From NCBI RefSeq assembly GCF_963855985.1, contig NC_087104.1, forward strand, positions 12,276,001-12,340,000: DNA of 64,000 bases. The letters run 5' to 3'. The DNA comes from Ostrinia nubilalis (taxonomy: Eukaryota > Arthropoda > Insecta > Lepidoptera > Crambidae). The translations under genes and the position numbers were made by a program. The notes under the pieces were generated by a model. The model saw only the letters and a list, made by a program, of their open reading frames with translations. It searched no databases and was not told the DNA's origin. Positions 1 to 10,566 of the stretch are shown here, one piece after another; the stretch's first letter is position 1, and each line of letters starts with the position of its first letter.

Positions 1-1077
1 ACCGATTGCTACCGGATTGCGTCTGGTAATGGTTTCCGATGCTATTTTGTTTTTTCGATGCCTTCACGGTCTCGATACATCGATTGGAATTATGCCATTT
101 GGTTAGATTGTAGGTACTTTTAACATGAAAACAAAAACGGTGCGAGCAACTATGATAAATAGAGGTAAGTACAACACATAAGCAGTTAAAGAAGTTAAAT
201 ATTTCACATAATACATAGGTAAATAATTGAATATTAACTTAAAAAGTAGGCACTTAATCACTAAAATTGAGAATTTACTCATAGTAAAAAAAATGCCAGT
301 TTTACAACAAAAAAGTCACTTCCAGCGCTGCCTTCGGGAATAAATAAATAAATAAATATCATTGGACATTTTGGAATGGTGGATAATATTATTTTTGAAT
401 TTCAAATTGTCAAAAAAATTGTGTGAATATTGTTTTAAAAAGCTTAAATTATACTTTAAAAGTACGTATCTTAAAATTATTTTTCTATTTGATGCTAAAT
501 AAAAGTAAAGAGGAATCACCAGAGGCACCATTTAAAACGTCCTGATTTATAAAAAAGTATTTTTTCAGCCTCTGAAATATTTTTATGAAACATAAAACAG
601 AGCCGGAATAAATACGACAAACTTTAAAAAGCTGCGTGTGACACGTGAGCTTTCATACGTTCATAATTAAAATGGTTTTCGGAATGAAAAGCTTTTTTAA
701 TTAAAAATACTTTCGCGATTTGTTTAAAAGGTGTTTCGGTGAATCGATTCGATATTATGAGTAACCTTTCGAAAACGAAGAAAAATCATCCTAAAAGAGG
801 TGAAAGCAGAAATTACCAACTGAATTTTTTAACTCATCAGTTAGTAGTGTTCCAACTAAAATGCGCTTTAAGCATTCGCGAATAAAGTTCAGAATCCCCA
901 ATATGAATTTGTAGATTCAGTAATAAGCATTATGAATAAGATAGGATAAAAAAAGTTCTTTTTTGATTGCAACTTGCTTTTTTGTTTGGGGCTCCCGACG
1001 GAATATCCGGCTGCCTTAGTTTTACTGCACGCTTCGATGAAACGGAATGCAGCTATTTTTGTAGGGCACAGGCTCCA
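1..1077. other. No gene seen
   Basis: AT-rich sequence. Only short open frames without recognisable motifs are present, and no repeat shared with the rest of the window was noticed. Confidence 0.5.
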
Positions 1078-1081
1078 TTAA

Positions 1082-1275
1082 CCCTTAACTATCTACCAGG
1101 GGTCTCTCAGACTCCGGTGAATTTGTTTCTTGTCGTAACTAGTAGCATGCGCTGTGAGAGATTTAGGTTTTTTTGACGAATGACTTAGATTGTTTAGTAC
1201 ATATTTTTGAAATAAAACACTGTAAAAATTATTTTTTTCAACTTGATTGAGAGACCCCAGGTAGGTGGTAAAGGG
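1082..1275. mobile_element. piggyBac-like MITE at TTAA
   Basis: A 194-bp element lies between two perfect TTAA tetranucleotides (1078-1081 and 1276-1279). Its ends are inverted repeats: CCCTTAACTATCTACC on the left and CCCTTTACCACCTACC on the right, both running on into GGGGTCTCTCA. The TTAA duplication and CCCTT start are typical of the piggyBac superfamily. No coding capacity is present, so it would need a transposase from elsewhere. Two other CCCTT/TTAA families occur at 18335-19804 and 38044-39000. Confidence 0.75.
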
Positions 1276-1283
1276 TTAAATGT

Positions 1284-1890
1284 AACATTCCATTTTCAGT
1301 GCGAAGCGAACCGCGGGGTGAAGCAAAAAGATTGTTTGTACGGGAAATACCGACCAATTGAACCGTATAATTTGTACAAACAGTGATACTTCCTAAATCA
1401 CGTTTTGCTTTGATGCTGTTAATTATTTTTTCGAAGCAAAATTTACAAAAAGTGCCTTTTTATTTTAAAACGAACCTAGTGTGTAACAGTCACCTATTTC
1501 AATATTATCCTTTGTCAATGTCAATTATTCCAAAGGGCTTACACATTGGCTTCTGGATGGTCTACAAATACCTGACTCTTGGATAATACGAATGCATTTC
1601 AGCCCATAGTATTTTTGCTGGTTGTAAGCTTCTCTCGAGATAAGGAAACTCTCATTTTTTTTCATCCAGCTGATACTACCTACTTTTTTGAGGTCGTAAG
1701 TCCATCGAACAAAATCAAAAGGAATCCTACACTACTTTTATCTGAATGTGATCTCCATTCAAGTAGGTACCCATGATGATGATGAACAAAGGATTGATGC
1801 TTCTTATAATACAAGCTATATTATTTTTGTTAGTTATTTAGTAGAACTGTTTTTGATGTAGAAAATCTTCGAATACAAAAATGTACTTAA
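1284..1890. other. No gene seen
   Basis: AT-rich spacer with a short GATGAT run near 1773-1784. No motif-bearing frame was found. Confidence 0.4.
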
Positions 1891-2022
1891 TGTCAAAGTC
1901 AAAATTTCTTTATTTGCATAGACTATTATATTTTATAGTGCTTACAAATTGTCAAATATTTTGCTCTTAAGGAGCCTCTACACTGTACATGTCTCATAAT
2001 CTTTTTACCCTACCAGCTAAAT
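1891..2022 (-). mobile_element. Truncated LINE 3' end
   Basis: About 130 bp closely match the 3' end of the large LINE at 3811-3921: a minus-strand AATAAAG signal next to AAATTTTGACTTTGAC, then the AAGGAGCCTCTAC and CTTTTTACCCTACCAGC blocks. The remainder of the element is missing, as expected for 5' truncation during target-primed reverse transcription. Confidence 0.7.
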
Positions 2023-2280
2023 AATTTGCTAGAAGAATATTATTTTTGTCTCTTGAAAAAATATCACAATAATAACATTCCAGATTTTACCTGGAAGTGC
2101 CTCAGTACTGAGTCTTCCATTATAAGTGAAGGATAAATAATAAAAATGATATCTACAAAGTAGGTGAGCAATAGAGTTCTTGACGTGAGAGAATGCTGAG
2201 TAGAAATTGAATCGATCCTCCTGGGAAATAATGGAGTTTCTGGAATACGATATCGTGATGAATTTGATTCAGTGGGTTTA

Positions 2281-2387
2281 GACTGAGTTGCACCACCGTA
2301 ACTTTGACGATAACCGGTGTTTTTTGTATGGATTTGACAGAATTTTGACGTTTGTTAAAGTAAAGTAAGATGGAGCAACCCAAGCCT
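2281..2387. mobile_element. GTTGCACCACC MITE copy 1
   Basis: Short palindromic repeat with ends GAGTTGCACCACC and the inverted GATGGAGCAACCC, plus a central ACCGGT-TTTTTGTATGGA block. Seven copies or partial copies occur in the window, which defines the family. No coding capacity. Confidence 0.7.
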
Positions 2388-2390
2388 TTA

Positions 2391-2470
2391 TGTTCGTACG
2401 TTCGTGTCAGCCAAATAACGTCCACTGCTGGTCAAAGGTCTCACGCAAGGATTTCTACAACGATCTTCGT
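2391..2470 (-). mobile_element. RTE-type LINE 3' end
   Basis: A minus-strand fragment of the last codons of an RTE-clade pol gene, recognised by GTCCACTGCTGG with a GTTCGTACGTTCGTG tail. It is degenerate and carries no RT motif. Further copies are listed across the window. Confidence 0.65.
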
Positions 2471-2623
2471 TTTCGTGTCGACAACAAACCTATACAGTGT
2501 CAGCCCAAGACTGCTACAAGAGTGGCGTTGTCATTAAAACATGGAAATCTTTGAATGCAGTTCTATTTCTTTTCAAAAATAAAGGAATGTTTTCTTTCAA
2601 AAAAAAATAATATCCACAATATT

Positions 2624-2739
2624 AAGGCTGAGTTGCACCACCTAACTTTGACCGTAACTATAACGATAACCGGCGGTTTTTGTATGGACAGATTTTTGAC
2701 GTTTGTCAAAGTTAAAGTAAGATGGTGCAACCGAACCTA
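2624..2739. mobile_element. GTTGCACCACC MITE copy 2
   Basis: The best preserved copy of the family. The left end GGCTGAGTTGCACCACC mirrors the right end GATGGTGCAACCGAACC, and CCGTAACTATAACGATAACC and TTTTTGTATGGACAG lie inside. No open frame. Confidence 0.75.
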
Positions 2740-3283
2740 AGAGTACTTTCCCTCCAGGTGGCATTACAAAATTTCACCATGTATATGCATAGTGCATACG
2801 TGTTCGTTTTTTATAATCACCCTATCCTATAGGATACGACCTTAACTTCCCTGATCCGCAATCGTAACTGGCAGATAGTTAATATTGTACTTGACTTGAG
2901 ACTTGTAATATACACGCCATGAATGGAAGAGAATCTTATTAGCTGGAAGAAAATGCCACATGGCATTAAGCTCGCCTGTTGCACCACTGTTTTCATGTGT
3001 GCAATAAAGATTTTAAATAAATAAATGGACCTTCTATTGTCTCTTATTTTGTGGCCATGTTTTCATTGTCAGTGTTATTACCAGTCAGAAAGGTATCCTT
3101 ACAGCTGAGACATGACAGTAAATCTAAAATAACGAACGAAAAAATCTGTCCTCGTAATGTCAGTACGAGTATTATTCCTCTCTTATTAATATGCCTTGTT
3201 AGTACAGGATCGATATGTAATTTACTAGGCGGCTTTGAAATCTTACTCATTTTTGTATCCTAGTTATTTTGCCACAGGTTAGT

Positions 3284-3392
3284 CTCATCATCATCTCAGC
3301 CATAGGACGTCCACTGCTGAACATAGGCCTCCCCCAATGCTTTCCATGCTGCCCGGTTGGTAGCGGCCTGCGTCCAGCGCCTTCCTGATACC
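3284..3392 (-). mobile_element. RTE-type LINE 3' end
   Basis: Minus-strand RTE pol C-terminus with a CATCATCATC tail, CATAGGACGTCCACTGCTGA and TTGGTAGCGGCCTGCGTCC. It is 5'-truncated and has no start or RT motif. Confidence 0.75.
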
Positions 3393-3466
3393 GGTACAGG
3401 TTAGTCTACCTACTCTTACAAGTATATTTTAATGTTCCAAAAAAAATTCACAAGTCAATTTTGCTC

Positions 3467-3578
3467 GGGCTGAGTTGCACCACCCAACTTTAACCGTAAC
3501 TGTAACAATAACCGATTTTTTTTGACAGACTTTTGACGTTTTTTATAGTTAAAGGTAGATAGCGCATCCCAGCCTTAG
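3467..3578. mobile_element. GTTGCACCACC MITE copy 3
   Basis: Left end GGGCTGAGTTGCACCACCC, right end degenerate (GCGCATCCCAGCC). The CCGTAACTGTAACAATAACC core is retained. Confidence 0.65.
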
Positions 3579-4511
3579 ACAATAGGTATGTTATGTATTA
3601 ACCTACAAGTTATACAATAGAGTTCTATCTAATACTTAAATTAATAATAAATTAATATTACACTGTATCTATGCAATTTATATATTTGTAAGCTGTTTGT
3701 TTTCTGAATAAAACAAAATAAAAATAAAATAAATAAATAAAAAAACTAATAAATCACTTGAAAAAAAAATAGTTTACGAATGTCAATTGTATCAACAGTA
3801 TTGGTCAAAGTAAAAGTCAAAATTTCTTTATTTGTTTAGACTAATAAATAGTTCTTACAAATCGTCATAAAATATGCTCTTAAGGAGCCTCTACATGTCT
3901 CATAATCTTTTTACCCTACCAGCGCTTCGAGACCAACATTTGGCAAGTGCTGAGAAGAAGCGCCGCAACAAACTCAGTCACCACTGTCTGCCGGTTAATA
4001 TAAATAAATAGAAATAGTAGTAGTAGGTACATTCGATTCAGGAGCAGTTCACTGAATTTACCATGCATTCTTGTATGGTGTTTCATAAGAATGGGTAGGT
4101 ATACAAGATTGCGTGGTATATTAAACAAGGTAGTGACGTGCTAATATCTAGACTTACATATTAAGGTACTAGTAGAAATGACTCGCATACATAAATTTGA
4201 ATAACTTGGATTGACCAGTCCCCGAAAGCAGCGCCTGTTCACAGACATGACGAGTGAACCAGCCATCGCTTCACTCGACCATATTAGAGGGAATGTAACG
4301 ACCCGCCTCACTACGCCACCACCCCAGAGACATTTTAGTGAGAATGACAATGCCAAGTTATCTCTTTAAAAAAAACTAATAATAAAGCTAAGTAACAGTC
4401 TAGATTGAGAAGCATGACACTAACTATTACATTTGAGAAATTATTATTAGTTTATACAATATTACTTTTCATTTTAATTCTTTTTAGTGCGAGCATGAGA
4501 GGACCATAATC

Positions 4512-7388
4512 CTACTCCCAGGATGACTTATCATTAAGAAAATCTCGAGTTGCATAATAGGCTTTTTTAAGCATGTGATCTTTAACTATACCTTTAAATT
4601 TATTATACGGTAGCTCTTTATATTTATCAGGGACTTTGTTATAAAAATGGATACCTTGTCCCATAAAAGTGGCAAACACTTTATTAAGTCTAAAAGCGGG
4701 TATAGCCAATTTATTTTTATTTCTAGTGTTAATTTGGTGAATATCACTTTTCTTTTTGAATTCGTTAATATTTTGTTGAATAAATAGAATACAGTTTAAG
4801 ATGTATTGTGAAGCGGCCGTGAGAATGCCAATTTCTTTAAACAATTCTCTAAGGGACGCTCTTGCTTTCATTTTATACAAGTATCTTATCGCACGTTTTT
4901 GCAAAATAAATATTGTTTCAAAATCTGCAGCTTTGCCCCATAGCATGATTCCATATGACATTAGGCTATGAAAGTAGCTAAAGTAGACTAAGCGAGCTGT
5001 TGAAACATCGGTTAATGACCGTATCCTTTTTATTGCAAAAGCCGCTGAGCTGAGCTTTCCCGCCAGAGTTTCTATATGGGGGCCCCACTGGAGTTTTGAA
5101 TCCAGGGTAATTCCCAGAAATACAGTAGAGTCTACCAGATCGATTGCATTATTATTAAGTTCTATTTGGGTACTAACTGTTTTTACGTTAGGCAAAGAGA
5201 ATTTTATACATTTTGTTTTCTTTGCATTGAGTTGTAAATTATTTGTAGTGAACCAACTTAAAACTCTTGTTAGTGCATTATTTACATCGTCAAAGTTATT
5301 TTTACTTCTATCAATATTAAAAATCAAAGATGTGTCATCAGCAAATAACACGATTTCGCAAGAGTCCTTAACAAAATATGGTAGATCATTAATGTATATA
5401 AGAAACAAGAATGGACCCAGAATGGACCCCTGCGGAACTCCCATTTTCACAGGTGACCCAGAAGACAAAACACCATTTATGTCAACTTTTTGAACTCTAA
5501 AGTTTAAATAGGATTGTATTAAATCCAAAGCCGAGTCCTTCACCCCATAATAGTGCAGTTTGCGAATTAGCGTTTGATGTTCTACGCAGTCAAAAGCTTT
5601 TGAGAGATCACAGAAGACCCCTAGTGCATTTTGAGAATTCTCCCAAGCCTCGAAGATATGTTTAAGTAGTGCAACCCCGGCATCGGTGGTGGAACGACCC
5701 TTGGTAAAACCATATTGTTCACTATGAAATAGTTTATTAGAGCCAAAGTGAATCATAAGTTGCTCCTGTATGATTTTTTCAAAAATCTTGCTTAGAGCGG
5801 GCAAGATAGAAATGGGTCTATAATTGCCAGGGTCGGTTTTGCTACCAGACTTAAATAATGGCATTAGTCTACTATGTTTCATGAGGTCGGGGAAGATGCC
5901 CTTCTCTATGCAATTATTGAATATTATCGCTAACTGTGGGGAAATTATATCAATAATGTGTTTGACTATCTTGACAGAGATGCCCCAGATATCAGTTGTA
6001 CTCTTTACATTTAAAAGATTAAAAGTTTTAGTGATATCTAATGGAGTAATATGTTTAAAAGAGAAGTGCGAGTCACAGGGTGTCACGTGGGTTTTCAATA
6101 TTTCTTCAGCCTCGGAGGGAGATGACTTTAAGTTGGCAGTTGTTGCTGAAGCTATATTACCAAAAAATTTGTCAAAAGCTTCCGCTACATCTTTATCTGC
6201 AGATATCAAATTATCGTGAACTTTGAGAGAAAAGTCATTATCTCTTGGTTTTAGTTTACCAGTCTCTCGGTTGATAACATTCCAAGTTTCTTTTATTTTA
6301 TTACTGGCGTTCCCTATCTTGTCCCGAATATAAAAAGACTTAGCCATGAAGCAAACTTTCTTAAAAAAATTTGAATACTTTTTTACATGCTCAAGAAAAG
6401 ATATACTATTATTATACTTTTTCATGCCATAAAGTTCATATAACGTATTTCGACTTTTGTATATTCCCTTAGTAGCCCAGTCACTAAACTTACATTTGGT
6501 ATTTGGTTTTAATGGCTTTACCGTAAAAACTTTGTCATGTTCGGTTTTAATACATTCGAAAAGGTTATTGTAAAGAGCATCTGGGTCTCCCTGCACATAC
6601 GGGACTAAATGCAATTTATTTTCAAGATTATTTTTAAAACGTTCTAGACGACTAATGGTTACAGGTCTACATACGGCATTTTTATTACTTTTATTATTCA
6701 AATTATTACAAATAAATTCTACTTTAATACCACAGTGATCTGACGTAAGATTGTGTATGACAGCTTTATTGTCAGGGACACAGCTAGAGAAAATATTATC
6801 TAGACAAGTAGCTGTGGTTTCCGTAATTCTAGTTGGTTCCTTAAATTGACTAAACAAATTAAATGACTTAAAAAGGGAAAGTAGTCTTACAGAATATGAT
6901 GATGAGCTATCTAGTAAATTGACGTTAAAATCTCCACAAACTAAGACCTTTTTGTTGCTGTTACAAGTTTTATTAAGAGCATCCTCAATAGCCGCTTCAA
7001 AAATACCAAAGTCCCCAGAAGGGGGTCTATACACACATACAATGATGTAACTCTCAAGCTCGACACAGGAAATTTCGACAACACGCTCAACTGATAGCCC
7101 TACTACATCTTTGCGTTCTTTATATCTAATATTATTATTCACAAATATTAAGGAGCCTCCGTGAATGGCAGACTTCCTGAGAAACGCGCTACTTAACTGA
7201 TAATTATCTATATGAAAAGAGCTTTCATATTTCTTTAGCCAGTGTTCAGTAATACACATTACATTAATATCAAAACTTTTTAAGAATAGCTCTATTTCTA
7301 AGACTTTGCTGGCCAAGCCTTGAATATTTTGATGAACAATCTTGAATGTTCCGGGCTTGGCCTTTGTCGAGTGCCTCAGTTTAAACAA
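4512..7388 (-). CDS. LINE ORF2: APE endonuclease and reverse transcriptase
   Basis: 958 codons, uninterrupted. Residues 15-230 are an APE-like endonuclease: HQNIQGL (Asn21), ITEHW (Glu48), CVYRPPSGD, CGDFNVNLL and the TSDH catalytic end. The reverse transcriptase lies at about 470-760, with NYRPISILPALSKIFEKI, KAFDCVEHQTLI, GVPQGSILGPFLF and the catalytic FADD at 682-685. The frame opens directly after a TAG with TTG; the first in-frame ATG is codon 44, already inside the endonuclease and past the metal-binding Asn. Independent initiation would therefore give a broken nuclease. Translation is probably by -1 frameshifting from ORF1, giving an ORF1-ORF2 fusion. The protein would nick target DNA and reverse-transcribe its own RNA. 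Confidence 0.92.
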   Translation of the reverse strand: MFKLRHSTKAKPGTFKIVHQNIQGLASKVLEIELFLKSFDINVMCITEHWLKKYESSFHIDNYQLSSAFLRKSAIHGGSLIFVNNNIRYKERKDVVGLSVERVVEISCVELESYIIVCVYRPPSGDFGIFEAAIEDALNKTCNSNKKVLVCGDFNVNLLDSSSSYSVRLLSLFKSFNLFSQFKEPTRITETTATCLDNIFSSCVPDNKAVIHNLTSDHCGIKVEFICNNLNNKSNKNAVCRPVTISRLERFKNNLENKLHLVPYVQGDPDALYNNLFECIKTEHDKVFTVKPLKPNTKCKFSDWATKGIYKSRNTLYELYGMKKYNNSISFLEHVKKYSNFFKKVCFMAKSFYIRDKIGNASNKIKETWNVINRETGKLKPRDNDFSLKVHDNLISADKDVAEAFDKFFGNIASATTANLKSSPSEAEEILKTHVTPCDSHFSFKHITPLDITKTFNLLNVKSTTDIWGISVKIVKHIIDIISPQLAIIFNNCIEKGIFPDLMKHSRLMPLFKSGSKTDPGNYRPISILPALSKIFEKIIQEQLMIHFGSNKLFHSEQYGFTKGRSTTDAGVALLKHIFEAWENSQNALGVFCDLSKAFDCVEHQTLIRKLHYYGVKDSALDLIQSYLNFRVQKVDINGVLSSGSPVKMGVPQGSILGPFLFLIYINDLPYFVKDSCEIVLFADDTSLIFNIDRSKNNFDDVNNALTRVLSWFTTNNLQLNAKKTKCIKFSLPNVKTVSTQIELNNNAIDLVDSTVFLGITLDSKLQWGPHIETLAGKLSSAAFAIKRIRSLTDVSTARLVYFSYFHSLMSYGIMLWGKAADFETIFILQKRAIRYLYKMKARASLRELFKEIGILTAASQYILNCILFIQQNINEFKKKSDIHQINTRNKNKLAIPAFRLNKVFATFMGQGIHFYNKVPDKYKELPYNKFKGIVKDHMLKKAYYATRDFLNDKSSWE
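7311..7385 (-). promoter_or_regulatory. Putative -1 programmed frameshift site between LINE ORFs
   Basis: On the minus strand the ORF1 codons TGT TTA AAC TGA contain the heptamer T TTA AAC (7385-7379), in the correct phase for simultaneous P- and A-site slippage. Slipping back one base reads TTT AAA CTG AGG, the start of the ORF2 frame. The ORF1 stop TGA follows at once (7378-7376). Sixteen bases after the heptamer, GGCCAAGCC (7362-7354) is perfectly complementary to GGCTTGGCC (7319-7311), a 9-bp GC-rich stem with a 34-nt loop. The spacer is longer than the usual 5-9 nt, so the stimulator may fold differently. Confidence 0.8.
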
Positions 7389-8971
7389 CTAGTAGTAGGT
7401 ACAGTCATAATATTGTTACTATTTACATACTGAGATATCAAATTATTAGTACCCTGACTATGATCAGTTTTATGAATATAATTACATTTAATATTGTATG
7501 CAATCAATGAGGCTAATTTATTCTTAATTTTTTTAGAGAGATACATTGTATCTACAGTCAACTTAAAGCTAGAAATAAATTTATTTATGTCAAAGAGTAA
7601 AAGTGCGTCGCTATGACGATAAGTCAAGTTATACATAAGTATATTTAAATCAAATATGTTCTTGTTTAACTTATTTAGATTATACCCTGAATTTACATAG
7701 GGTAAAGTACACAAAATTATCTTACATTTTATCCTATTTTGCAAATCCAAGAGTTGGTCAATATTCTGAATTATACTCTTTTTATCTACAGAGTAACTAT
7801 TACCATACATTATAATAACATTGGAGTTCTCATCTAATTCTTGGTTTTTACCAATTTCGTAAATTATCTCTGTCAGAAACCTGCCTGGATAGCAATAATT
7901 CAAGACTTGTGTATTCAAGTGCTCCCTGAGCATAGAACCTACCCCCTGACCAAGCTGATCAGAATAAATATAGGTTTTCCCTCCATTACCGGTTTCACTA
8001 TTTTTTTTAGACAAGGCAGTTTCATTAGTTTGGGATTCAGTGAATAATATGTCCTGCGCCGGCTCAGTTTGAATAGACTTTGGTATTGTAGTGGGCTGAA
8101 GGCCATTAATACAGTTACAAGACTGTTTTTTTGATAAGGTCTCAAAACGCTCAGTGTTGTAATTACATAGGTCAACAAGTTTGGATGTGGCCAGTACATG
8201 TTCATTGATTTGTTTCTGTGCCATTTCATATCGAGATTTAAACTGTTTAAGATAAAGTTCCAAGTCATCTATTTTCTCATGTAAGATCAAAGTATTATCA
8301 TCATACAACTTTTTGTTTTGTTCTATTTTTAAGTTGTATGATTTAAGCTTTTCTTTTAAAATATTTTTTTCTTTCAATAGAATTGACTGTTTAGGTAAAC
8401 TACGTTGAAATTTAATTAATTTTTTGCATTTCTTGATAAATTTCTTGATTTTAATATATTTTTTAAGTTTATTATTACTATTAAATTGATACTTTACTGC
8501 TGGACCGGAACAGGACACATCACAGGTCAAGTCTATTATAGGTATAGTTGGATTCTTCGATTCATGATCATTGTTCATCAATTCATTATACAGGCTCACG
8601 GTTGAGTTGAATTCTTGAGCCTGTTTTTCTTCCTCCATAGATTTTATGGTTTTATGTGACTCACATAGGCTCTTTTCGAGGTCATGGATGCGATCCAAAG
8701 CCTGCTCATGAGTGTTGTTGCATTCACTGAAGGAGTTCACCGTTTGTTGCAATTTCAAACATTGTTCCGCGAGGTCCAGATATTTGCCATGAAGCTCGGC
8801 AAGCTCATTCTTCAGTTGTGAGTTCCTGTTTACAACTTTATGAATCTCCTGTTCACTGTCTTCACGTTCCCGGAGAAGCTGGTCGCTGACCTCTCGTGAA
8901 GCTTTGAGGTCCAGGAGAGCCTGCCTCAACTTAACTTCCATGTCCTTCATGGTGGCCTTACGGGTCAACAT
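7376..8971 (-). CDS. LINE ORF1: coiled coil plus SGNH-like domain
   Basis: 531 aa from an ATG. Residues 1-130 are Leu/Glu/Lys-rich heptads predicting a coiled coil. Residues about 165-265 form a strongly basic second coiled region (KLKKYIKIKKFIKKCKK) likely to bind RNA. Residues about 330-500 resemble the SGNH/esterase domain found in ORF1 of CR1-group LINEs: IYSDQLGQG near 336 where GDS is expected, NVIIMYGNS near 384, and LLLFDINKF near 458. The nucleophile block reads SDQ, so catalysis is doubtful. There is no CCHC knuckle array. Likely role: RNP assembly on the element RNA. It ends 13 nt inside the ORF2 frame at the frameshift heptamer. Confidence 0.88.
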   Translation of the reverse strand: MLTRKATMKDMEVKLRQALLDLKASREVSDQLLREREDSEQEIHKVVNRNSQLKNELAELHGKYLDLAEQCLKLQQTVNSFSECNNTHEQALDRIHDLEKSLCESHKTIKSMEEEKQAQEFNSTVSLYNELMNNDHESKNPTIPIIDLTCDVSCSGPAVKYQFNSNNKLKKYIKIKKFIKKCKKLIKFQRSLPKQSILLKEKNILKEKLKSYNLKIEQNKKLYDDNTLILHEKIDDLELYLKQFKSRYEMAQKQINEHVLATSKLVDLCNYNTERFETLSKKQSCNCINGLQPTTIPKSIQTEPAQDILFTESQTNETALSKKNSETGNGGKTYIYSDQLGQGVGSMLREHLNTQVLNYCYPGRFLTEIIYEIGKNQELDENSNVIIMYGNSYSVDKKSIIQNIDQLLDLQNRIKCKIILCTLPYVNSGYNLNKLNKNIFDLNILMYNLTYRHSDALLLFDINKFISSFKLTVDTMYLSKKIKNKLASLIAYNIKCNYIHKTDHSQGTNNLISQYVNSNNIMTVPTTSCLN

Positions 8972-9049
8972 CCTTGAAGCTTGTTGCAGTGAAGTTTACC
9001 AATGGAAATAGGATTTTGTTTAGCGATCCCGATCGAAGAACCGAGAAAA

Positions 9050-9833
9050 AAAATACAAAAAAGGGTTTTAGTGATCTTGGCAATAACAGTAGGTGATAGA
9101 CTATTAGGGATCTGTATTTGAATACTATCTTATTATCATTTAAAAGTCTTATTACAGAAAATAACCAATTTATAAAGTAAAGCTAAGTTGTGTGGGTAGG
9201 ATTTTTTGTTAAGGTTAGATAATTCTTCTACTTATTTCCACTACAATAAAAGATATTTTACACGAATTGTGTTATTTTACAGACTAAAGTTTAAAACTGA
9301 GTAATTAAAAGGCAAAATATGAATATTTACATGAAATTATAACCTCAACATTGGGAATTGTAATGTTTTATTTTCAGTGTATAATGCAAAATACATGTAA
9401 TGTACCTATAGATATTAGTTAATTAATGAATAAAAACAATACTCCCCTGTTAATTTGTTCCGTAAATTTGAATTTATGAAGATTTTTCGTTGACAGCTGA
9501 CGAAATTTTGTCTTCACTTTTTTGTCTTAAATACTAAATATTTTCGTCGGATAACACTCGTATACATTATTTATACGATAAACAATTGATTTCAGTATAT
9601 TTTATAACAATATTACACGAAATTATAGTAAATTAACATTATAAATTTGACCCGTTAAAATTACGCGTCTGACAGCTAGGGATGCCAGCGCAAAAAATGG
9701 ATAGCTATCTACGAGCTAGCTATCTACGAAGACGCTACGCCGTAGCAGATTGTGAATACTACGTAGCTACGGCGACTACGGAGCAGCGGGAATCTTACGG
9801 CTGAACGTGAGTTGTATTATAAAAATAATAATT
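9050..9833. other. No gene seen; CTACG cluster
   Basis: AT-rich flank of the LINE. Between 9705 and 9785 the pentamers CTACG and CGTAG recur several times in both orientations, an imperfect local palindrome of unknown meaning. Confidence 0.4.
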
Positions 9834-9837
9834 TAAA

Positions 9838-9985
9838 TCTGAGGAGCAAATTGTGTAAAGCAATCGTATTAATTTGACAGTTCAAAACTTATGCCATATT
9901 CTGTCAAATGCTTTGATATACAGATTTTATAGCACGTTTTGAACTTCCAAATGAATACGATTGCTTTACACAATTGCACCTCTGA
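9838..9985. mobile_element. Short TIR MITE
   Basis: About 148 bp with inverted ends. Left: GAGGAGCAAATTGTGTAAAG, continuing CAATCGTATT. Right, inverted: GAGGTGCAATTGTGTAAAGC, continuing AATCGTATT. The arms are about 35 bp and there is no coding capacity. The duplication was not resolved. Confidence 0.6.
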
Positions 9986-9989
9986 TTCT

Positions 9990-10560
9990 TTATTTTGATT
10001 CAGATTTTGAGCTGCTAATATTAATACTAATACAATAATATAGGATCTGTACGAAGTCATAAAATATTAATATAACATTTTGAAAATTACGTAACTTCTT
10101 AAGTATAATTACATCCTAATGAACGTATGAAGTACCGTAGGTATTTCTGATACTAGTTTCAAATTACAAGTATATTTCAACTTTTAACATAAATATAGCA
10201 TAACATTTGACATAAAGAGAAAGAAGACGCCCTGTATGAAGTAAATAATTCGAATTTGAATTGCAAAAGCCGTAACCACCAAATTAATTAACAATTAAAC
10301 CGTCTATATCAACGCATTATCCGTTTGTCCTGTCTCTCCCGCGATTGTTACACGCTGTTGCATAAATAAACGGAATGGAATGAAGTGTCTCATTAAAAAG
10401 GCTTTTACGGTTCTTTTTAACGATACGCACGAAGGATTAATATTTGAAACGGAAAGCAACGAGGTCTGCTAACCCTTTTTGAGATAAATGAGTATATGTT
10501 GGCTGTTGGAATGTACATCGGATGTAATTGTCTGGATGTGTGAAATGAAATACAGGGTGT
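9990..10560. other. No gene seen
   Basis: AT-rich spacer without recognisable frames or shared repeats. Confidence 0.4.
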
Positions 10561-10566
10561 ACAAAC

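Larger units (their letters stand above)
3811..9000 (-). mobile_element. Near-complete two-ORF non-LTR retrotransposon
   Basis: A minus-strand LINE: ORF1 (8971-7376), ORF2 (7388-4512), about 590 bp of 3' UTR (4511-3922) and a 3' end with AATAAAG followed by AAATTTTGACTTTTAC. Its 3' end recurs at 1891-2022. The APE-type endonuclease, FADD reverse transcriptase and coiled-coil plus SGNH-like ORF1 place it in the CR1/Jockey group; clade assignment needs a tree. The 5' boundary is not fixed and no target-site duplication was found. Both ORFs are uninterrupted, so this copy is either young or was potentially functional. Confidence 0.85.

Noticed and set aside
5824..6219. 131-codon plus-strand frame inside the LINE
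   Set aside because: Antisense shadow of ORF2.
9705..9785. CTACG/CGTAG cluster as a MITE
   Set aside because: No defined ends or flanking duplication could be found.
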